Positions 1 to 8,805 of a DNA stretch of 64,000 nt are shown one piece after another. Below the pieces are notes generated by a model. The model was not told the DNA's origin. It did not search any database and saw nothing but the letters and a program-made list of their open reading frames with translations. The DNA is from Gammaproteobacteria bacterium (lineage in GTDB: Bacteria; Pseudomonadota; Gammaproteobacteria; UBA6429; Thiohalophilaceae). Positions within the stretch are counted from its first letter, which is position 1. Each line of letters starts with the position of its first letter. The translations under genes were made by a program, and so were the position numbers. The stretch spans positions 1 to 64,000 of the forward strand of contig JAOUNS010000020.1 in assembly GCA_029880855.1 (NCBI GenBank). The letters run 5' to 3'.

Positions 1-87
1 GGGTAAGATTGCATTCGGCATTAGGGTATATGGCGCCACTGCATTATGAATTAATGAATGAAGTGGCTTAATAAAGGTGTCCGTGAA

Positions 88-185
88 ATCGGGGGAAGTT
101 CAGAGAACAATTGTTTCTAATATAAGCCTCTCCGAATATTAGAAGAAAACATTCACTGATCCAATTTGCCCAACAATCCAGGTCT
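88..185. repeat. Degenerate dispersed repeat, copy 1
   Basis: This AT-rich stretch can be aligned by eye with 925-1017: both run from a GGGGG block through CAATATAAGCC or TAATATAAGCC and CGAATA to an AATCC block. The core AGAACAATTGTTTCTAAT at 104-121 recurs exactly at 2366-2383. The rest of 1-396 holds no gene I can support. Confidence 0.4.
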
Positions 186-396
186 CCCCCTTCCGTCTGG
201 TAATAACCACTGATTAAGCCCAACCCGGCCAGGTCCCTCGTCCGGGCAAGTTCATGCTTATACAAACATTTGCCATAAGATTTCCCGCCCTGCCCTGTGT
301 TGCCGTTTCTCTTGTGTTAAATAAGTCTGAATGACTGATGGTTATCAGGGAGAAGGATCACAGGGTCACGGTCTGCCGCAATTGTTTCTATCCCTT

Positions 397-657
397 TTAT
401 TGTTCGGTACTGCCTGCCTCAACCCGCGAGGTCAGAATACTCAATAACTTTTCGGCCAGTTCTGTCGCTTCCAGTCCCAGATCAGTCAGGTAACCACCAT
501 CAAACTGTGAGAGAATGCCCTTGTCATACAAGCGCCTTGCAGCCGCAATGACGGCAGGATCAGCATCAGTATGTACCTTGATCCCTTCCCGCATACTGGT
601 CAAATTAAAACGCGTCAGGACATTCAGTTCATCCATCATATCTTGATTAAACAACAT
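397..657 (-). CDS. TIGR02647 family small protein
   Basis: This gene encodes about 86 residues and matches the conserved gammaproteobacterial TIGR02647 family of small soluble proteins. Family-like stretches are FNLTSMREGIKVH near the N-terminus, then ADPAVIAAARRLYDKGILSQ and DGGYLTDLGLEA, which look like a winged-helix-type fold. The function is not established; the family is often called DNA-binding. I chose the ATG at 657 rather than 669 because a GGAGG ribosome site sits just upstream of it and lies inside the longer reading. No partner gene is adjacent, so it is probably monocistronic. Recognition of the family is by eye. Confidence 0.8.
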   Translation of the reverse strand: MLFNQDMMDELNVLTRFNLTSMREGIKVHTDADPAVIAAARRLYDKGILSQFDGGYLTDLGLEATELAEKLLSILTSRVEAGSTEQ

Positions 658-924
658 CACAACCTCCAACCGTTATCTGGTAACACCATCGTAAACAACG
701 TGGTCAGTTCTTGCAATGAAATATCAGCCCTCACTGACCCGATTAACACTATTCCCGCCCCATCCGCGTTACGCAGGGTTGTCTGGTGCTGTCCACTGAC
801 TAAAACCTGACCAACCCGGTATCTGGTCCGGTTGTAAATTACCTCAAGGAATGGGTAAAAGCGTCAATCCAGGCTATCCTCACTTTTCCCTACAGCCGGA
901 TTAGGGGATAATGCCTTGAGCGGA

Positions 925-1017
925 AAACGGGGGCAGAAAACATTTTTTTCCAATATAAGCCACTTCGAATACAGGAATAAAATGTTCTCAACCCCCAATT
1001 GTCCTGTAATAATCCGC
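925..1017. repeat. Degenerate dispersed repeat, copy 2
   Basis: This is a diverged copy of the repeat at 88-185 and lies in the 440-base gap between the TIGR02647 gene and the DUF4345 gene. Besides this copy the gap should hold the promoter of the rightward gene; I see no convincing open frame in it. Confidence 0.35.
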
Positions 1018-1099
1018 TTAACTCGGTTACGCGAACGCACGCGATTTAACTTGTCGTTATATTTTTTAAGATACAACATCATATGGAGAATGTAAAAGG

Positions 1100-1507
1100 A
1101 TGACGATTTCAAAAGCACTCAAGGCCACATTAATTATATCAGGATTGATTGGTCTATATATCGGTGTGGAAATATTGTTATTTCCTGTCAAATTTTATGC
1201 GACAAGCGGGATTTTTCTTGGTGACAATATTAGCTTATTAAATGAAATAAGAGCTCCCGGTGGCGCATTACTGTTTAGCAGCATTTTAATCATTATGGGG
1301 GCCTTCGTGCCAAGGCTGACTTTTACATCAATTATACTTGCTACATTGCTATATCTTTCTTATGGCGCATCCAGGATCTTTAGTATGGCAATAGATGGCA
1401 GGCCTGTTGAAATACTTATATATGTCTCGGCATTAGAGATAGCGATAGGCCTGGTGTGTGCTTTTATGCTGGCCAGGTTTATAAAATCTGAGCAACAAAA
1501 GGCATAA
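1100..1507 (+). CDS. DUF4345-like integral membrane protein
   Basis: This is a 135-residue protein with four predicted membrane helices at about residues 8-28, 48-68, 75-93 and 103-125. The EIRAPGGALLFSS stretch before helix 2 and the LSYGASRIFSM stretch resemble the DUF4345 family of small inner-membrane proteins of unknown function. A GGAG/AAAGG ribosome site precedes the ATG. Codon use is AT-rich compared with most of the window, like the two genes that follow, which suggests a recently acquired or poorly adapted block. No catalytic residue is evident. Confidence 0.6.
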   Translation: MTISKALKATLIISGLIGLYIGVEILLFPVKFYATSGIFLGDNISLLNEIRAPGGALLFSSILIIMGAFVPRLTFTSIILATLLYLSYGASRIFSMAIDGRPVEILIYVSALEIAIGLVCAFMLARFIKSEQQKA

Positions 1508-1596
1508 TAATACGCTCGTTCGATCACAAACCACACTGCGCTTCATTTTCGAAGCACAGCTATGTCATTTTGAGTATATGAGGCAGATGAACAAGA

Positions 1597-1983
1597 ATGA
1601 CTGATACAACAACTGCAGCATATATTTTTGGTTTTCTTGCCGCGGTTGTCATGCTCTTTCAAGTGGCCCTGGCACTGGGCGCGCCTTGGGGTGAAATGGC
1701 AATGGGCGGCAAGTTTCCCGGCCGTTTTCCACCAATGCTTAGGATTAGCGCAATAGTGCAGATGCTGCTATTGGGTTTTGCCGCGCTTGTGGTACTAACA
1801 CGCGCAGGTCTGGTTTTGGAAAATTACTTTGTATTCTCAAAATCGGCTATTTGGTTTGTTGTTGCTTTGTGTGTAGTCAGTGCTATTTTAAACACCATTA
1901 CACCGAGTATAAAGGAAAGAATATTGTGGTCTCCGGTTACAATTATTTTGGTTATTTGCGCCATTGTTGTTGCCCGGAGTTAG
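1597..1983 (+). CDS. Four-helix membrane protein, unknown
   Basis: This gene encodes 128 residues with four hydrophobic helices (about 8-28, 48-68, 83-100 and 108-125). The loop after helix 1, with GAPWGEMAMGGKFPG, looks like that of small hypothetical bacterial membrane proteins, but I cannot assign a function. It follows the DUF4345-like gene by 90 bases on the same strand, so they may be cotranscribed. The ribosome site is weak. The gene is AT-rich like its neighbours. Confidence 0.6.
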   Translation: MTDTTTAAYIFGFLAAVVMLFQVALALGAPWGEMAMGGKFPGRFPPMLRISAIVQMLLLGFAALVVLTRAGLVLENYFVFSKSAIWFVVALCVVSAILNTITPSIKERILWSPVTIILVICAIVVARS

Positions 1984-2059
1984 CATTGTGGGAAAACGGT
2001 GTTAGAGCAATCAGGGAAGTGGTTCACCCCCCTTTATTGCCTTTATTGAGAGGAAGCAT

Positions 2060-2341
2060 ATGAATACACGCCAGGAATTAAATGGAGTAATGTACGCCCT
2101 GTATCATGTACGAAATCTTGATGATGTAAGAGCAAATAGATACATGTACAATATTTACAAGACGTTTATAGAAGATTTTGATCCCGAAACAAAACAAAAT
2201 TTTATTGAAGCCATTGAATGGGCATTACAACAAGAAAATATCGGCTCTTGCTGCTCTCTCCCTCATTTACCGCATGACGACAGTTTTAAGCGGCAGTATT
2301 TAGAAATAGTTTTGTCTCACCTGAAGAATGCAATTCAATGA
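2060..2341 (+). CDS. Small hypothetical protein
   Basis: This is a soluble protein of 93 residues that I do not recognise. It is rich in Asn, Tyr and acidic residues, has no membrane segment or signal peptide, and looks mostly helical. A good GAGAGGAA ribosome site lies 6 bases before the ATG, which supports translation. It is the third same-strand gene in the AT-rich block and could share its transcript. Confidence 0.55.
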   Translation: MNTRQELNGVMYALYHVRNLDDVRANRYMYNIYKTFIEDFDPETKQNFIEAIEWALQQENIGSCCSLPHLPHDDSFKRQYLEIVLSHLKNAIQ

Positions 2342-2550
2342 GCAGACAGGTTGAAAAACCGGGTCAGAACAATTGTTTCTAATTTACCGCAGTTCAACTA
2401 TAAGTGTTAATTATCCCACCCCCATTAATGTCCCATTTATAGCATTCCTATTCCTCTCATTTATTACAGTTATCAGAAAAATCTTGCGACTCTGATTTGC
2501 CTGGGTGTGCTATTATTTGTTTGTGCGCTATCAAACCAGGGACATGGAAG

Positions 2551-3768
2551 GTGATTCACAAGACACGAAAGAAAAAAAGTGTTTTTAACTCTCAGGGCCG
2601 GCAGGCGAAGTCGCCTTCTGTCCTGCAGAACCAGCAAGGATTCCTCTTGCCACAAGATCACAGGCAGCAACCATCTTCTGCGCCTGCGACAAATTTTTCC
2701 TTCGGTAATATACCGGTTATCCAGCCCAAATCCATCAATTGCCCGGCGACAGACAGATATGAACGGGAAGCGGACAGTGCAGCGAATTCAGTCATGCAAA
2801 TTCCGGACAGGCAGGTTGACAGCAGTCATTATTCGGGTTTGACAAGTTACAGTGCCATGCAATCCGAACAGCGCCTGTCCGGAAGGGAAAGAAATTACAG
2901 TCAGGCTGCGAATACGTCGTCCGAATCGGTTCGCCGCGGTCCCTTTCTCGCCGCACAGGAAAAAGCCTTTTTTGAACCCCGTTTCGGTCATGATTTCAGT
3001 CAGGTTCGCATTCATGCCGATGCCAGGTCTGCCAGGATGGCAGACGCTTTAAATGCTCACGCATTCACCGTCGGTCAGGATATCTATTTTGGCCGTGATA
3101 ATTTCTATTCCGCATCCGTCGAATCGGACAGTCTGCTCGGTCATGAGCTGGCTCACGTAGTCCAGCAAACCCGGACAGGTCCGGCATTGCAAGCCAAGCT
3201 GAAGATCACCGGCAAGGCGGATCATCTCACCAGGACGATGACACTGCTGAATAGTGGTCTGTTCGGATATACCGTATCGATCGACAAGTCCGGCAATGTG
3301 ACTATTGCGGAAACCGGGGAGGTGGGGCCGCCGAGCCCGCAACAAACGGCACTGGCCGGCCGATTGATGACGGTTATCAATGATGCGAAGGATGTAATCA
3401 TGACCGTCAGCGCCGGCTCGGATACCCTTGGCGGATCTTTTGATACCGCCGATTTTGATATTGCCGATCTCGAAGTCTACGGCATCGGTGGTCTGATCCA
3501 TGAGATCGTGGAGCAGCACCAGAAACAGGCCAAAGGGATTAAGGATTTTGGTACGGCAACAACCGGTGCTCATGGCGAAGCGACCAGGGCGGAGTCGGAG
3601 GTCACCGGCCTGATACGAGGTGCAGACAAGGTCATTTCCATGACACAGAACGCCGACGGCACTATCGACGCAGTCATCGAAACACCTCACACCTTCCCGG
3701 ACGGCAAGGTAAAGAAGAAAGTTTCGACGATTAAGAGCAATAATATAATCTCAGTGTCATGGAAATAG
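2551..3768 (+). CDS. DUF4157 domain protein, putative eCIS-type or polymorphic effector
   Basis: The product has about 405 residues from the GTG at 2551; a TTG at 2497 is possible but has no better ribosome site. A disordered N-terminus is followed by a classic DUF4157 domain at about 125-205, with FGHDFSQVRIHAD, a DIYFG segment and the zinc-binding HELAHVVQQ at 198-206. Known DUF4157 proteins are metallopeptidase-like proteins often tied to extracellular contractile injection systems or toxin release. The C-terminal domain (about 210-405) carries a second His/Glu cluster, HEIVEQH at 317-323 followed by a GAHGE segment near 340, which could be another metal site; that is inference. No contractile tail genes are in the window. 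The stop is 6 bases before a lipoprotein gene. Confidence 0.8.
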   Translation: MIHKTRKKKSVFNSQGRQAKSPSVLQNQQGFLLPQDHRQQPSSAPATNFSFGNIPVIQPKSINCPATDRYEREADSAANSVMQIPDRQVDSSHYSGLTSYSAMQSEQRLSGRERNYSQAANTSSESVRRGPFLAAQEKAFFEPRFGHDFSQVRIHADARSARMADALNAHAFTVGQDIYFGRDNFYSASVESDSLLGHELAHVVQQTRTGPALQAKLKITGKADHLTRTMTLLNSGLFGYTVSIDKSGNVTIAETGEVGPPSPQQTALAGRLMTVINDAKDVIMTVSAGSDTLGGSFDTADFDIADLEVYGIGGLIHEIVEQHQKQAKGIKDFGTATTGAHGEATRAESEVTGLIRGADKVISMTQNADGTIDAVIETPHTFPDGKVKKKVSTIKSNNIISVSWK

Positions 3769-3774
3769 TATAGT

Positions 3775-4290
3775 ATGCGTATACCCGGTAAAAAGTGCTG
3801 CCACTCGGCATTTATTTTTTTTGCCTGTTGTAATATCGCAATAGCATTTATATCCGGCTGCGAAAAACAAAGCAACCAATTAGAGAAACCAACCATGGTT
3901 GAACCAAGGTCAACTGCTGCTCCGGACGCCATCGCCATTGAGCAATTAACAACACTTATCAACAATAACGATGTTCGCTGGGATGGAACATCGTTCGGGC
4001 TTATGCCGACGGTAGTAAGCACCGCAGGTCAACAGTTGCTTGCATCAGGTGCGCCCGCTATTTCGCACCTTATTGATAGCCTGGATGATGAATCCCGATT
4101 TGTCGTCGCCCATGTCCTGTTAACACATTTGTCAGGCATCGAATATCAGACGATACCCTGGAACGGTTTGAATATTGAGTTGCTGGATAACGGCGAGGTT
4201 CGGTTTGACACCAGTCAGCGATTTGAGCTGCAGCGACGCTGGCAACAATGGCACCGGTCATCTCCACATCCACGCTCATTGCCAAAATAG
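3775..4290 (+). CDS. Lipoprotein, candidate partner or immunity protein of the DUF4157 protein
   Basis: The 171-residue product starts with a type II signal peptide ending in the lipobox FISGC, so it is probably an outer-membrane or periplasmic lipoprotein. After a Pro/Ala-rich linker, the segment GAPAISHLIDSLDDESRFVVAHVLL resembles a HEAT-like helical pair. It begins 6 bases after the DUF4157 stop, implying co-translation. An effector followed by a small envelope protein is a common effector/immunity layout, but no homology supports that here. The family is unrecognised. Confidence 0.6.
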   Translation: MRIPGKKCCHSAFIFFACCNIAIAFISGCEKQSNQLEKPTMVEPRSTAAPDAIAIEQLTTLINNNDVRWDGTSFGLMPTVVSTAGQQLLASGAPAISHLIDSLDDESRFVVAHVLLTHLSGIEYQTIPWNGLNIELLDNGEVRFDTSQRFELQRRWQQWHRSSPHPRSLPK

Positions 4291-4445
4291 GTAATCCGTA
4301 CTCCCGGACAAGCTGCCTGATTCCACAATACGGATTGTTTCCACACATCTACCCTCTTTACAGGGCCGGCGATTATCATGGCACATTCAGCATCCAGGAT
4401 AGTTCTTTGGCCCAGTCTGTTACTGCATGTCAAACATACGACGCA

Positions 4446-5615
4446 TCACCCCATCGGGGCCGGTCGCTCCAGCACAACTCTGAAGGCGTCATTGTCGTGT
4501 GTATAGAAAGAGTAAGCGGAGCCCCACAGGTAAAGCCTGAATATCCGGAACAGCTTTTCATCCCAGCGCTGAAGGATCATATCTTGTACCGACTCCAGTT
4601 TTTTAGCCCATTCCCGGCAAGTGAGATAATAGCTGTGTCGATCATTATAGATACTGATGACTTCGAGATTTGTCCTGGCAACCGCGGCCAGAAAATCATG
4701 CAGGCAGAAGAAACAGTGATTGCCAGGAAAGACATAGCGAGAAATGAAGGTGGATTTGTTGTGCTTCATGCGGTTGGAACTGGCGTCCAGATAGATCCGC
4801 CCGCCGGGTTTTAGCAGATGCTGAAATTGTTTCACGACTGATCGGTAGTCCGGCAAGTGTTCCATGACACCCAGGATCACAATCGCATCATAGGGCTGCG
4901 GTGATTCGTGTCGGTAAAAATCCTGGTATTTAACCTCACAGGGCAGGTTTCGCTCGGCAATGAGTTGTCCCAGAAACTTTTCCGACTGTCGTGCCAGGGT
5001 CAGGGCTGTTACTTCTATCCCCCGTTGTCCCGCATACTCCACAAAGGCTCCCCAGCCGCCGCCCACATCCAGTACCCGATCACCCGGCTTCAGATGACAA
5101 TTGTCGATGATAAAGTCCAGTTTGCGACGTTGCGCTGTTTCCAGTGGTTCATCGTCTGTTTCGAAGACAGCTTGTGAATAACAACGGGTAGGATCCAAAA
5201 AGCTCAGAAAAAATTCATTGTCATATTCATAATGATCGGCAATAGCCAGTTGATTGGTGCGTTGCTGCCCCGTCAGCAGGGGTTGCAAGCGTCGCCACAG
5301 AGTATGCAGCGGGTGGATATCGTGCAAAACCGTGCGGTTCCACAGCATTGACCAGATACTGCCTTTGATATCAAGTCGGCCATGAATATAGGCCGATGCG
5401 AAGCGCAGCTCATCCAGACTCGCGAGGGCGGATAACGCTTCATTGTCCTTGAGAATAATTGAAAAGGCCGGTTCACCGTCACCAAATCGGTGCGTATTGT
5501 TGTCCGGAGTACGAATTTCGAATGGGGCAATCTTCTTTTCCGCCAGGCCTGCCCGAAATTCAGAGAGGGCCGCTGTGTCTTCTGTCATTTTTTCTGCCGC
5601 AAGGACATCCATCAT
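4446..5615 (-). CDS. cfa: Cyclopropane-fatty-acyl-phospholipid synthase family methyltransferase
   Basis: This protein transfers a methylene group from S-adenosylmethionine to unsaturated acyl chains of membrane phospholipids. From the ATG at 5615 it has 389 residues, near the 380 of E. coli Cfa. A GGAGGA ribosome site lies directly upstream, so the 31-residue extension possible from 5708 is rejected. The N-terminal domain is followed by the family segment HYEYDNEFF, then DPTRCYSQAVF, the SAM-binding VLDVGGGWGAF, and VMEHLPDY. A family-like HDF element occurs near the C-terminus. It is a single gene. A subfunction such as another fatty-acid methyltransferase cannot be excluded. Confidence 0.87.
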   Translation of the reverse strand: MMDVLAAEKMTEDTAALSEFRAGLAEKKIAPFEIRTPDNNTHRFGDGEPAFSIILKDNEALSALASLDELRFASAYIHGRLDIKGSIWSMLWNRTVLHDIHPLHTLWRRLQPLLTGQQRTNQLAIADHYEYDNEFFLSFLDPTRCYSQAVFETDDEPLETAQRRKLDFIIDNCHLKPGDRVLDVGGGWGAFVEYAGQRGIEVTALTLARQSEKFLGQLIAERNLPCEVKYQDFYRHESPQPYDAIVILGVMEHLPDYRSVVKQFQHLLKPGGRIYLDASSNRMKHNKSTFISRYVFPGNHCFFCLHDFLAAVARTNLEVISIYNDRHSYYLTCREWAKKLESVQDMILQRWDEKLFRIFRLYLWGSAYSFYTHDNDAFRVVLERPAPMG

Positions 5616-6158
5616 TGATTCCTCCGCAAACCCAAAAGTACCGAGATTGTTGTGGTATTGAATATTCTGCAGAATCAACATCGTATTGACGATTATTTTT
5701 TGCGTCAATGAGCAAGATCAGTTTTTTTCTTTTAAATCAAATTAACGTTGTCCTGCATTGATATTTTTCGCATGACGTCGTGGATTCACAGCGCCGGGCG
5801 GAAAGAGTCCGGGATGGTTATAAAATATACCGAGGATATGAGCAAAAGAGGTCTCTTGAGCGAACTGTAGTCTGTCACGTCCAGCAACAAGACCTCACTT
5901 ATCCCAATATCCGCTGTCCACAGAACGCACTATTCATGGCATATACTGCCAATAAAAGCCCACATTTTATACACATTACAAATGAATAAGTTATTTTTTA
6001 CAGACTGGATCATATTTTAACCAATGCCTGCAATTTTTCGTTCGGTTAAGTGACAGGCTTAACACTTCTTTAATTGTTATGTCATCTTGCCTGTCTATAC
6101 TTCCCTCCACTCTGATTCAAATCAATCATCATAAACTTGCAATTTAAGTGGTATCAAT
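5616..6158. other. Divergent intergenic region
   Basis: These 540 bases separate the cfa-like gene from the PhnD-like gene. They are AT-rich and should hold both promoters. Short frames here lack ribosome sites and family features, so I call no gene. Confidence 0.6.
6112..6125. promoter_or_regulatory. Possible FNR/CRP-type site
   Basis: The sequence CTGAT-TCAA-ATCAA has one mismatch to the FNR consensus TTGAT-N4-ATCAA. It is centred about 40 bases before the start codon of the PhnD-like gene, so it would sit close to or over the promoter. An FNR gene lies in this window, but the site could be chance. Confidence 0.3.
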
Positions 6159-6998
6159 ATGATCAACACATTCAAAGTAACGCTGTTGTCCTGCACAATG
6201 CTCTTGTTGCCATTCTTTTCAACATCGGTATGGTCGGAAGAGGTTCTGGTTTTTTCCGCACCACCGCTTGAATCGCGAGCAGCAGGATTAAGGGTATATG
6301 AACCTGTTGCGCAATACCTGAGTAAAATCACCGGTAAAAAAGTCATTTATCAACAACCCGGCAACTGGCCGAAATACACCAGCCATATGCGCAATAATGA
6401 ATACGATATCGTCTTTGATGGTGCGCAATTCGTCAGCTGGCGTATCAAGCATTTGAAACACCGGCCGGCTGTGAAAGTCCCCGGTGAACAGGTCTTTGTC
6501 TTTGCCGGTAAAAAAACCAACCTACGGATCAAACAGGTGAGTGATCTGATAGCCAAAAAAGTCTGCGGTATGGCGCCACCCAATTTGGGTACGCTGCACC
6601 TGTATGATCTGCTGGACAATCCCATGCGCCAGCCCACACTGATCACGGTGAGTTCATGGCAGGCCGGTTATCAAGCCATGCTGGATGGAAAATGTGACGC
6701 GGTGATTCTGCCGCTGGCCACCTATCGGGAACTTGATCCTGCCAAAGCCGTGACCAGGCCGATTTATGTTTCGAGGCCTGCATCCGGTCAGGCTATCACG
6801 GTGGGTCCGCGTATCAGTCGACAGGACTTCAATAAAATCCGCACCGCGCTGTTGGACAAAAAAGGTCAGGCGGCCTTGAGCAATCTGCGCGCCCGTTTTT
6901 CCGCTTCACCACTGATAGCCGCCGATCCGGCGGAATACCATGATGTCTACAGCTTGCTGGAGACATCATACGGCTTTGACGCCTACGCAAGTCAATAA
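6159..6998 (+). CDS. PhnD-like periplasmic substrate-binding protein (paralogue 1)
   Basis: This is a 279-residue exported protein with a Sec signal peptide (about 1-26) and a type II periplasmic-binding fold like the PhnD/phosphite-phosphonate family. Shared features are LRVYEPVAQYLSK, QQPGNWPKY, YDIVFDGAQFVSWR, and CGMAPPNLGTL. No ABC permease or ATPase is nearby, so the ligand and partner are unknown; orphan PhnD-like proteins often act as sensory binding proteins. A paralogue of nearly the same length lies at 43404-44237 with the same PGNW and FDGxxFxSWRxxHLKH motifs. Confidence 0.75.
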   Translation: MINTFKVTLLSCTMLLLPFFSTSVWSEEVLVFSAPPLESRAAGLRVYEPVAQYLSKITGKKVIYQQPGNWPKYTSHMRNNEYDIVFDGAQFVSWRIKHLKHRPAVKVPGEQVFVFAGKKTNLRIKQVSDLIAKKVCGMAPPNLGTLHLYDLLDNPMRQPTLITVSSWQAGYQAMLDGKCDAVILPLATYRELDPAKAVTRPIYVSRPASGQAITVGPRISRQDFNKIRTALLDKKGQAALSNLRARFSASPLIAADPAEYHDVYSLLETSYGFDAYASQ

Positions 6999-7312
6999 CG
7001 CCAAATCGACAGCGCCCCCACGCCATGTTGAGGCGGGAAGCATAGTTGTAGTACTCACTGTTGTTGTGCTTCCTGTCTGCACTGAATACCCCGGCTGAAA
7101 CCATTCGCTGTCAAGCGTCAGATTTTGCAATTAAGCGACCGGTCGCTGCGACAGAAAAGCATGCCGGCTTGAACGGCACATCTGCAGCGGATATTCCCAC
7201 ACAACGCGACGAATGCCTTACCCATCCGGAAAAAACGCGGTGCGGCCTCACCACCGGTTTATCTTTGACTGAAATCATGCTATCTATAGGTATCACAACA
7301 CAGGTATCGTGC
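6999..7312. other. Intergenic region without a supported gene
   Basis: An inverted repeat GGAAGCA/TGCTTCC (7036-7042 and 7067-7073) follows the PhnD-like gene but has no T-run, so it is a doubtful terminator. The open frame continuing upstream of the next gene lacks family features and a ribosome site. Confidence 0.5.
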
Positions 7313-8257
7313 ATGCGTTTTATCATCTCCCCAATCATCGCTCTGTTTTTTCTCTGCTTTAGTCTGCAATCTTTCGCGCTGGATATCCCGCCTTTGCAAG
7401 GACGGGTGAACGACTATGCCGGAATACTCAGCCCTTATACAGCCGGACAAATTGCAGCCTTGCTCGAAAACCACGAGATGCAGACCGGTAATCAGATTGC
7501 CGTGCTCACACTGGACTCGCTGGAAGGTGAAGTCCTTGAGGATTTCGCCAATCGTGTTTTTCGCCGTTGGGGGTTGGGGCAAAAAGAGAAAAATAACGGC
7601 GTCTTGCTCATGATTTCACGCAGCGACAGGAAACTGCGCATCGAGGTCGGCTATGGTCTGGAAGGCGTGTTAACAGATGCCGGCAGCAGCCGGATTATAC
7701 AGACAACGATAGTGCCCTACTTCAAACGCGGCGACTTTAATAATGGCATTCTGGCCGGTGCTCAGGCCATCATCGCCACGCTGGATGGCAACCCCGTCAA
7801 TGAGGGTGGCGATGCCGAAATGATAAAACCCGACATGCCGGCCGATACTGATTTGGCGCTGGACATGCCGACACTTTCATGGTCGGAAAGGATCCTGATT
7901 GGTTCCTTTGTCTTCGGCATCCTGGGACTGTTTACAGTTATGGGTCTGCTGATCCCGGGCATGGGCTGGTTTCTCTACTTTTTCCTGATCCCGTTCTGGG
8001 GCACCTTCCCCATGATTATCATCGGTACCGGCAATGCAGTGACACTGCTCATCACTTATTTAATCGTATTCCCCATTCTCAAGCTGATTATCGGTCGGAC
8101 CAAATGGCATAAAAGTTCGCAATTCAGCCGCATGCGAAGCAGCTCATCGTACAGCAGGTCGGGTTATAGCAGCGGCTACAGTAGCAGCTCCAGTTCCAGT
8201 TCATTCTCCGGTGGCGGTGGCAGTTCCGGCGGTGGCGGCGCCTCCGGCAGCTGGTAA
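7313..8257 (+). CDS. TPM domain (YgcG-type) membrane protein
   Basis: The product has 314 residues from the ATG at 7313, where a signal peptide begins (about 1-22). The TPM domain follows, with GRVNDYAGILS, NQIAVLTLDSLEG and the family segment NNGVLLMISRSDRKLRIEVGYG cut by short loops. Three hydrophobic segments lie at about 195-265. The tail is Ser- and Gly-rich and ends in GGGGASGSW, typical of YgcG proteins. TPM proteins are linked to envelope maintenance and photosystem repair in other taxa, but no reaction is established for the bacterial form. The 84-residue upstream extension is rejected because the signal peptide would be internal. Confidence 0.85.
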   Translation: MRFIISPIIALFFLCFSLQSFALDIPPLQGRVNDYAGILSPYTAGQIAALLENHEMQTGNQIAVLTLDSLEGEVLEDFANRVFRRWGLGQKEKNNGVLLMISRSDRKLRIEVGYGLEGVLTDAGSSRIIQTTIVPYFKRGDFNNGILAGAQAIIATLDGNPVNEGGDAEMIKPDMPADTDLALDMPTLSWSERILIGSFVFGILGLFTVMGLLIPGMGWFLYFFLIPFWGTFPMIIIGTGNAVTLLITYLIVFPILKLIIGRTKWHKSSQFSRMRSSSSYSRSGYSSGYSSSSSSSSFSGGGGSSGGGGASGSW

Positions 8258-8315
8258 ACATCGATATCGGTGCAGCGCTTGAGGATGAGGTGTACTACCG
8301 ATCCCGCGCACGCCC

Positions 8316-8753
8316 TCACATACTCATAAACTGGGTTACCGTCATATTGTACGGTTTGCAATGAGCTACCAGTGCTTCATAGAGATGATACATATCCTGC
8401 ATGATGACTGACGGATCACCTGCTTCCGGGCAACTGAGATCAACCAAAAACAGAAAACGCCGGCCTTTTCCAACCCACAGCAGGTTATCACGCGAGGCTT
8501 TGTAGACAGGCGTGATATCGGCCGGTTCCTGTGCATGCCACTGCGTGACGGCATGCGCCACCTGGCTGCATTGCACATCTGTCCATGGCCCGACAGCAAA
8601 TTGGCTGCCGGGCAACCCTCCCATGGTTAGCATAAAGCTGCCACCGGCTTTATTCTTTTCCGGTAACTTATCAGTCGGTTCGACCATGGTTGTGATCGAC
8701 AGGTACACCGCTCTCTCCTCTTCACAGTCCAGAGTAATTTGGACCGGCCGCAT
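8316..8753 (-). CDS. Hypothetical soluble protein
   Basis: This is a 145-residue protein without signal peptide or membrane helix, which I do not recognise. It contains KASRDNLLWVGKGRRFLFLVDLS and an acidic N-terminal half. It lies opposite the TPM and kptA genes. No clear ribosome site is visible before the ATG at 8753, so the start is uncertain. Its composition looks like that of a real protein and no longer frame competes for most of its length. Confidence 0.5.
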   Translation of the reverse strand: MRPVQITLDCEEERAVYLSITTMVEPTDKLPEKNKAGGSFMLTMGGLPGSQFAVGPWTDVQCSQVAHAVTQWHAQEPADITPVYKASRDNLLWVGKGRRFLFLVDLSCPEAGDPSVIMQDMYHLYEALVAHCKPYNMTVTQFMSM

Positions 8754-8805
8754 AACAACAAGTCAATTTGACAGGCCGGTTTACAGTTGCCATAGTATCC
8801 TGCAC

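Noticed and set aside
3049-3690. A 213-codon minus-strand gene
   Set aside because: It is a shadow of the DUF4157 gene, whose motifs are clear on the plus strand.
2551-4290. A complete extracellular contractile injection system
   Set aside because: Only the DUF4157 protein is present; no sheath, tube, baseplate or ATPase genes are in the window.
5780-5989. A 69-codon gene between cfa and the PhnD-like gene
   Set aside because: No ribosome site, no family features, and it lies in the likely promoter region.
8150-8256. Short tandem repeat or CRISPR-like array
   Set aside because: The repeats are AGC/GGT-type codons of the Ser- and Gly-rich tail of the TPM protein.
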